Below, one piece after another: positions 42,802 through 46,434 of a stretch of DNA of 46,434 nucleotides. Position 1 is the stretch's first letter, and each line of letters opens with the position of its first letter. Under the pieces are notes generated by a model. That model saw only the letters and a list, made by a program, of their open reading frames with translations, was not told the origin of the DNA and searched no databases. Source of the DNA: Larkinella sp. C7 (lineage in GTDB: Bacteria > Bacteroidota > Bacteroidia > Cytophagales > Spirosomataceae); NCBI RefSeq assembly GCF_006149005.1, contig NZ_VBSL01000025.1:1-46434 (forward strand). The letters run 5' to 3'. Position numbers and translations under genes: made by a program.

Positions 42802-43872
42802 ATGGCAAATCGTTATTTTTTGAAAGTAAAAGAGGTTGTTCGGCAAACACCGGACGCTGTTACCATCCATTTCTGGCACCCCATCAATGAAGAGGTCCGG
42901 TATCAACCCGGTCAATACCTGACGTTTATATTGCCTTTTGAAGGTCAAAAAGTGCGTCGCTCCTACTCAATGTCCAGTTCACCGCACACCGACGTGTCGC
43001 TGGCCGTTACCATCAAGCGCCTGCCCGGTGGTGCGGTTTCCAACTACCTGTGCGATAACACCAAACCCGGCGATGTTCTCGAAACGCTCGAACCACTGGG
43101 AACCTTTGTTCCGAAATTAGACCCTAAAAACCGCCGTCAGATCGTTCTGATCGGAGCCGGAAGCGGCATCACGCCCCTGATTTCGATGGCCAAATCAATT
43201 TTGCACGTTGAACCGCAGACGCAACTCTGGTTGCTCTACGGCAATCGGAACCGCCAGTCGATTATTTTCGAAAAAGAACTGAACGAACTGGCGCAGCAAT
43301 CGGGCGGACGGTTTCGAATTACCCATATCCTTAGTCAGCCGGAAAGCAACTGGGCCGGTCTGGAGGGCCGTTTGAACCAGTCGGCGATTCTGAAACTGCT
43401 CGAAGAGCTCCCCGCTGATGCCACGCGCCGGGCTGAATACTACATCTGTGGCCCTGACGGCCTGATGGATGAAGCCCGCGGAGCCCTAAAACTTCTGGGC
43501 GTTCCGACCGATCAGGTTCACAAGGAGAGCTTCGCCACCGCTCCGCACGAAACCCACGGCGAGGTGGTGGAGGCCGAACCGGTCAATCCGTCGTCATCGA
43601 AACCAGAAGTTACCGTTTTATACGAAGGCAGTGAATACAAGTTTATTGTCGAACCACACCAAACAATCCTCGAAGCCGCGCTGGAACTGGACATTGACCT
43701 GCCCTATTCGTGCCAGGCGGGCATGTGTACGGCCTGCATGGGGCGCTGTTTGTCGGGCAAAGTGCACCTGGACGAAGAAGACGGTTTGGCGGAATCCGAA
43801 CTGAAAGCCGGGTATATTCTGACCTGCGTGGCCCATCCAATGACCCACGATGTCGTGATTGAAATTGAATAA
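42802..43872 (+). CDS. PaaE/ferredoxin-reductase-like FAD and 2Fe-2S protein
   Basis: This 356-aa protein has three parts: an FAD-binding domain (about 1-105; RSYSMSS at 53-59), an NAD(P)-binding domain (about 110-240; GAGSGITP at 118-125, YICGPDGLMD near 215) and a C-terminal plant-type 2Fe-2S ferredoxin domain (about 270-356) with cysteines C304, C309, C312 and C342. It passes electrons from NAD(P)H through flavin and iron-sulfur to an oxygenase, reductase or desaturase. The order matches PaaE of phenylacetyl-CoA epoxidase, but no paaABCD genes are here. In Bacteroidota such stand-alone proteins are common and their partner is usually elsewhere. Confidence 0.92.
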   Translation: MANRYFLKVKEVVRQTPDAVTIHFWHPINEEVRYQPGQYLTFILPFEGQKVRRSYSMSSSPHTDVSLAVTIKRLPGGAVSNYLCDNTKPGDVLETLEPLGTFVPKLDPKNRRQIVLIGAGSGITPLISMAKSILHVEPQTQLWLLYGNRNRQSIIFEKELNELAQQSGGRFRITHILSQPESNWAGLEGRLNQSAILKLLEELPADATRRAEYYICGPDGLMDEARGALKLLGVPTDQVHKESFATAPHETHGEVVEAEPVNPSSSKPEVTVLYEGSEYKFIVEPHQTILEAALELDIDLPYSCQAGMCTACMGRCLSGKVHLDEEDGLAESELKAGYILTCVAHPMTHDVVIEIE

Positions 43873-43941
43873 AAATATTTCGCGGAGGTAAAAAAGGGCA
43901 GCGAAACCTGCGTTTTTTCTGCGAAACCAGTCAGTAATTCT

Positions 43942-45735
43942 ATGCCTATGGAAACGACACTAACCCTGCCAATGCGCCCGGCCCGGCCGTTTATTGGCGA
44001 AGAATTTGTTCTGAAAACGTGGGATGAGGTGAAACCGCTGTACGACAACCTGGTGGAGCGCCCCCTCAACAACGCCGACGAACTGCGCCGGTGGCTGGCC
44101 GACCGCAGTGAACTGGAATCTTACCTGTCCGAAAATTTCGCCTGGCGGTATATCCGGATGACCTGCGACACGTCCGATGCCGACCTGATCAACCAGTTCA
44201 ATTTTTTCATTACCGAAATTCAGCCGCAGTTATCCGCCTACGAAAACACGCTGGATAAACGCACCGTCGAAAGTCCGTACCTGACCGAATTGCGGGAAAA
44301 GGGGTTTGACATTGCCCTGCGCGGCATGAAAAAGGCCATTGAAATCTTCCGCGACGAAAATATTCCGCTGCAAACCGAAATCCAGACCGAGCAGCGAAAA
44401 TACGGGGCCCTGGTCGGAGCCATGACCATTTCGGTGAACAACACCGAGGGGGTTCCGGAGGAAATCACGCTGCCGCAAGCCGGCACGTTGCTCCAATCGC
44501 CAGACCGGGCCTTGCGCGAGGACGTCTGGTTGAAAATTCAGGAACGGCGGTATCAGGACAAAGACCAGCTCGACGAACTGTATACCCGTCTGCGCGATCT
44601 GCGCCATCAGGTGGCCGTTAACGCCGGTTTTGCCAATTTCCGCGACTATATATTTGCCGCGATGGGCCGTTTTGATTACACCCCGCAGGATTGCTTCGAT
44701 TTCCACGCGTCGGTTTCAAAAGCCGTGGTGCCGCTGCTGGATCAGCTCGCGCTGGAACGGAAAGCGAAACTGGCCAGGGTCGATGCTGCTTTCGATGTGC
44801 TGCGCCCGTGGGATGCCAAAGTCGATCCCGACGGTTTACCGGCTTTGAAACCTTTTGAAACCGGTAATGAGCTACTGAACAAAACCATCACCTGTTTCAA
44901 CCGGCTCGATGCCGCTGTGGGCGGTTCTTACTTCAGTGACTGTCTGCGGATTATGAAGGCGATGGGGCATCTGGATCTGGAATCGCGGAAAGGCAAGGCA
45001 CCGGGCGGCTATAACTACCCGCTGGAAGAAATCGGCGTACCGTTTATTTTTATGAACGCAACCTCGAGCCTCCGCGATCTGGTGACGATGGTACACGAAG
45101 GCGGCCACGCCGTGCATTCGTTTCTGACCCGCGATCTGCCGCTGAAACCGTTCCGCAATCCGCCAATGGAAGTGGCCGAACTGGCGTCGATGTCGATGGA
45201 ATTACTGACGATGGATTCCTGGGACGTATTTTTTGAGAATCCCGAAGACCTGAAGCGGGCCAAAATCCAGCACCTGGAGTCCATCATCGAAACACTGCCG
45301 TGGGTGGCCACCATCGACAAATTTCAGCATTGGGTATATGAAACGGCAGCCGACCCGGCTGCGACCGTCGACGCGCGCAAAACCGCTTGGGTACGCATTT
45401 TCGAGGAGTTTTCGGATACGATTACGAGTTGGGACGGGCTGGAGAAATACGAAGCCTATAGCTGGCAAAAGCAGTTGCATCTGTACGAAGTGCCGTTCTA
45501 TTACATCGAATACGGGATTGCGCAGTTGGGAGCCATTGGTGTCTGGATGAATTTCCGGCAGGACCCGCAAAAGGGCTTACAGGGCTACATGAACGCACTG
45601 AAATTGGGCTATACCGCGCCCATCCGCGACATTTACCGGGCCGCCGACGTTCCGTTCGACTTTTCAGAAGCACACATCGGGCGACTGATCCGGTTTGTCT
45701 GGGACGAAATCGAGCGGTTGAAAAAGGGATTCTGA
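43942..45735 (+). CDS. M3 family oligoendopeptidase
   Basis: This 597-aa cytoplasmic metallopeptidase carries the M3 zinc motif H385-E-G-G-H389 with catalytic E386, and the third ligand E413 in the PPMEVAELASMSMELL region, plus a helical N-terminal domain (about 1-200). It cleaves short peptides, probably those left by other proteases or imported. The overall length and the GGYNYPLEEIGVPFIFMNAT stretch before the zinc motif match the PepF/M3 oligoendopeptidase group. Two ATGs six bases apart (43942, 43948) are possible starts. It follows the reductase by 69 bp on the same strand and may be co-transcribed. Confidence 0.95.
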   Translation: MPMETTLTLPMRPARPFIGEEFVLKTWDEVKPLYDNLVERPLNNADELRRWLADRSELESYLSENFAWRYIRMTCDTSDADLINQFNFFITEIQPQLSAYENTLDKRTVESPYLTELREKGFDIALRGMKKAIEIFRDENIPLQTEIQTEQRKYGALVGAMTISVNNTEGVPEEITLPQAGTLLQSPDRALREDVWLKIQERRYQDKDQLDELYTRLRDLRHQVAVNAGFANFRDYIFAAMGRFDYTPQDCFDFHASVSKAVVPLLDQLALERKAKLARVDAAFDVLRPWDAKVDPDGLPALKPFETGNELLNKTITCFNRLDAAVGGSYFSDCLRIMKAMGHLDLESRKGKAPGGYNYPLEEIGVPFIFMNATSSLRDLVTMVHEGGHAVHSFLTRDLPLKPFRNPPMEVAELASMSMELLTMDSWDVFFENPEDLKRAKIQHLESIIETLPWVATIDKFQHWVYETAADPAATVDARKTAWVRIFEEFSDTITSWDGLEKYEAYSWQKQLHLYEVPFYYIEYGIAQLGAIGVWMNFRQDPQKGLQGYMNALKLGYTAPIRDIYRAADVPFDFSEAHIGRLIRFVWDEIERLKKGF

Positions 45736-45762
45736 TCAGAATGATAAAAATTTGAAGTATTA

Positions 45763-45793
45763 TTGGCGAATTGGCTGGTAGTCTATAGTTTTG
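45763..45793 (+). promoter_or_regulatory. Bacteroidota-type promoter for the small lipoprotein
   Basis: TTG (45763-45765) and TAGTTTTG (45786-45793) are 20 bp apart, fitting the -33/-7 pattern. Transcription would start near 45800, about 17 nt before the ATG. Confidence 0.6.
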
Positions 45794-45816
45794 TACTGAA
45801 TTTTGAAACCGTTTGT

Positions 45817-46047
45817 ATGAAAGGTCTTTTGAATATAGGAGTATTCCTGCTGGTGGTTGGTTCGCTGACTTCCTGCGATTACCAGAAATATAATACCATT
45901 CGTCAGAAGGATTTCCGGGATGGCGATAAATACGTATACGGCCCCGGCCTGGATTCGGCCGCCGTTCAAACCACGTATAAATATGCTTCACGGCCCGAAT
46001 TGGCCGAGCGCACGAACAAGATTCGTCAGAAACTGTTCGCGAAGTAA
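45817..46047 (+). CDS. small lipoprotein, 76 aa
   Basis: The protein starts MKGLLNIGVFLLVVGSLTSC, with lipobox LTSC at C20, and the mature part is 57 residues, rich in Lys, Asp, Tyr and Arg (DYQKYNTIRQKDFRDGDKYV...). Asp at position +2 after the Cys is the inner-membrane retention signal in enterobacteria but not a rule in Bacteroidota. The frame is open 18 codons further upstream, but that part overlaps the promoter, so ATG 45817 is chosen. A hairpin follows at 46093-46128. Family and function are not recognised. Confidence 0.75.
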   Translation: MKGLLNIGVFLLVVGSLTSCDYQKYNTIRQKDFRDGDKYVYGPGLDSAAVQTTYKYASRPELAERTNKIRQKLFAK

Positions 46048-46092
46048 TCGAGTGACGCTGCCATAGCAAAAAGAAATAGACAAGACGATACG

Positions 46093-46132
46093 GGCGATGT
46101 AAAGGCTTCATGAAGTCATTGCATCGCCTTTT
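46093..46132 (+). terminator. probable terminator for the small lipoprotein
   Basis: A 16-bp imperfect stem (46093-46108 with 46113-46128; one mismatch, two G-U pairs), loop CATG, then TTTT. It follows a stray AATAGACAAGA word (46074-46084) like that of the AGACAAGAG palindromes. Confidence 0.7.
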
Positions 46133-46257
46133 GTTCGATTTCCGGTTTTATCCTGCGGTATAGACTATTATACTTTTTTTGATTTACTTTACACCCGATT
46201 TCGAGTGGAGAATAGTATTTTTTTAATGTATCCAACCTTATTTAGTCAAGAAGCGAT

Positions 46258-46434
46258 ATGAATATTGCATTAGTTACAGGTTCTGCCGGGCTCATCGGTA
46301 GTGAATCAGTTGCCTTTTTCTCAGAAAAATTCGATTTGGTAATTGGCGTCGATAACAACCTCCGACAGTATTTCTTCGGTACGGACGGTTCGACCGATTG
46401 GAACCGCGACCGTCTGAAAGATTCGTATACCAAC
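46258..46434 (+). CDS. NAD-dependent sugar-nucleotide epimerase/dehydratase, start only
   Basis: The 59 codons seen begin MNIALVTGSAGLIGSESVAF, the Rossmann GxxGxxG motif that binds NAD, followed by VDNNLRQYFFGTDGST and WNRDRL. The FFG..GST.WNR pattern is that of CDP-paratose 2-epimerase-like members. The gene runs off the right edge, so the catalytic Tyr-x3-Lys is not seen. It may start a surface polysaccharide cluster. Confidence 0.85.
   Translation, partial: MNIALVTGSAGLIGSESVAFFSEKFDLVIGVDNNLRQYFFGTDGSTDWNRDRLKDSYTN

Overview
The window reads as a chromosomal segment of a Bacteroidota bacterium, most likely order Cytophagales (Spirosoma/Larkinella-like). This is an inference from gene content: ExbB/ExbD with a TonB-dependent receptor, an orphan BatD, type IX secretion (T9SS)-type C-terminal sorting domains on large secreted proteins, arrays of Ig_7-like modules, and Bacteroidota-type promoters (-7 element TAnnTTTG, no strong Shine-Dalgarno sites). 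I see no rRNA, phage, transposase, CRISPR array or plasmid replication gene. Most of the window is ordinary housekeeping and surface-biology sequence.

Layout. 1-8.7 kb: M1 aminopeptidase (cut by the left edge), HupE/UreJ-like membrane protein, a divergent MDR oxidoreductase, exbB-exbD, then a minus-strand run batD-aroC-apbE in which apbE overlaps aroC by GTGA. 8.8-14.1 kb: a 67-aa protein, pyrC-hemB (ATGA overlap), and an OmpR-type response regulator with its large-sensor histidine kinase. 14.3-24.2 kb, plus strand: a secreted protein with a T9SS-like tail, a small exported protein with its own promoter and terminator, a GH3/beta-lactamase-fold fusion, a 1484-aa Ig_7-array T9SS protein, and tadA. 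24.2-26.9 kb: superoxide dismutase, tRNA-His, a CruF-type carotenoid gene, and a MerR regulator with both cobalamin-binding motifs of CarH photoreceptors. 26.9-34.5 kb: TonB-dependent receptor, manC, thiL, a lipoprotein, a mini cytochrome b5-like protein, and a BadF/BadG-type sugar kinase. 34.5-46.4 kb: a 2139-aa GH42-like/Ig-repeat T9SS protein, a GT4 glycosyltransferase, a PaaE-like FAD/2Fe-2S reductase, an M3 oligopeptidase, a small lipoprotein, and the start of a sugar-nucleotide epimerase.

How the genes fit together. Envelope functions dominate: proton-driven outer-membrane import (ExbBD, TonB receptor), T9SS-exported glycan-active or adhesive giants, muropeptide-type recycling (GH3 fusion, sugar kinase) and polysaccharide precursor supply (ManC, GT4, epimerase). 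cruF beside a CarH-like regulator, close to superoxide dismutase, suggests a light/oxidative-stress module.

The most unusual structure is non-coding. At least five intergenic gaps hold long, nearly perfect inverted repeats of different sequence but the same architecture: roughly 18-46 bp arms, often built from a short periodic word, a short-to-moderate loop, and one arm touching or lying next to a stop codon. The best are a perfect 40+40 bp palindrome between the histidine kinase and response regulator, made of four CTCTG decamers, and a 44/46-matched palindrome between manC and thiL. Two separate gaps share the 12-bp word GATAGACAAGAG, so these look like a dispersed family rather than ordinary terminators.
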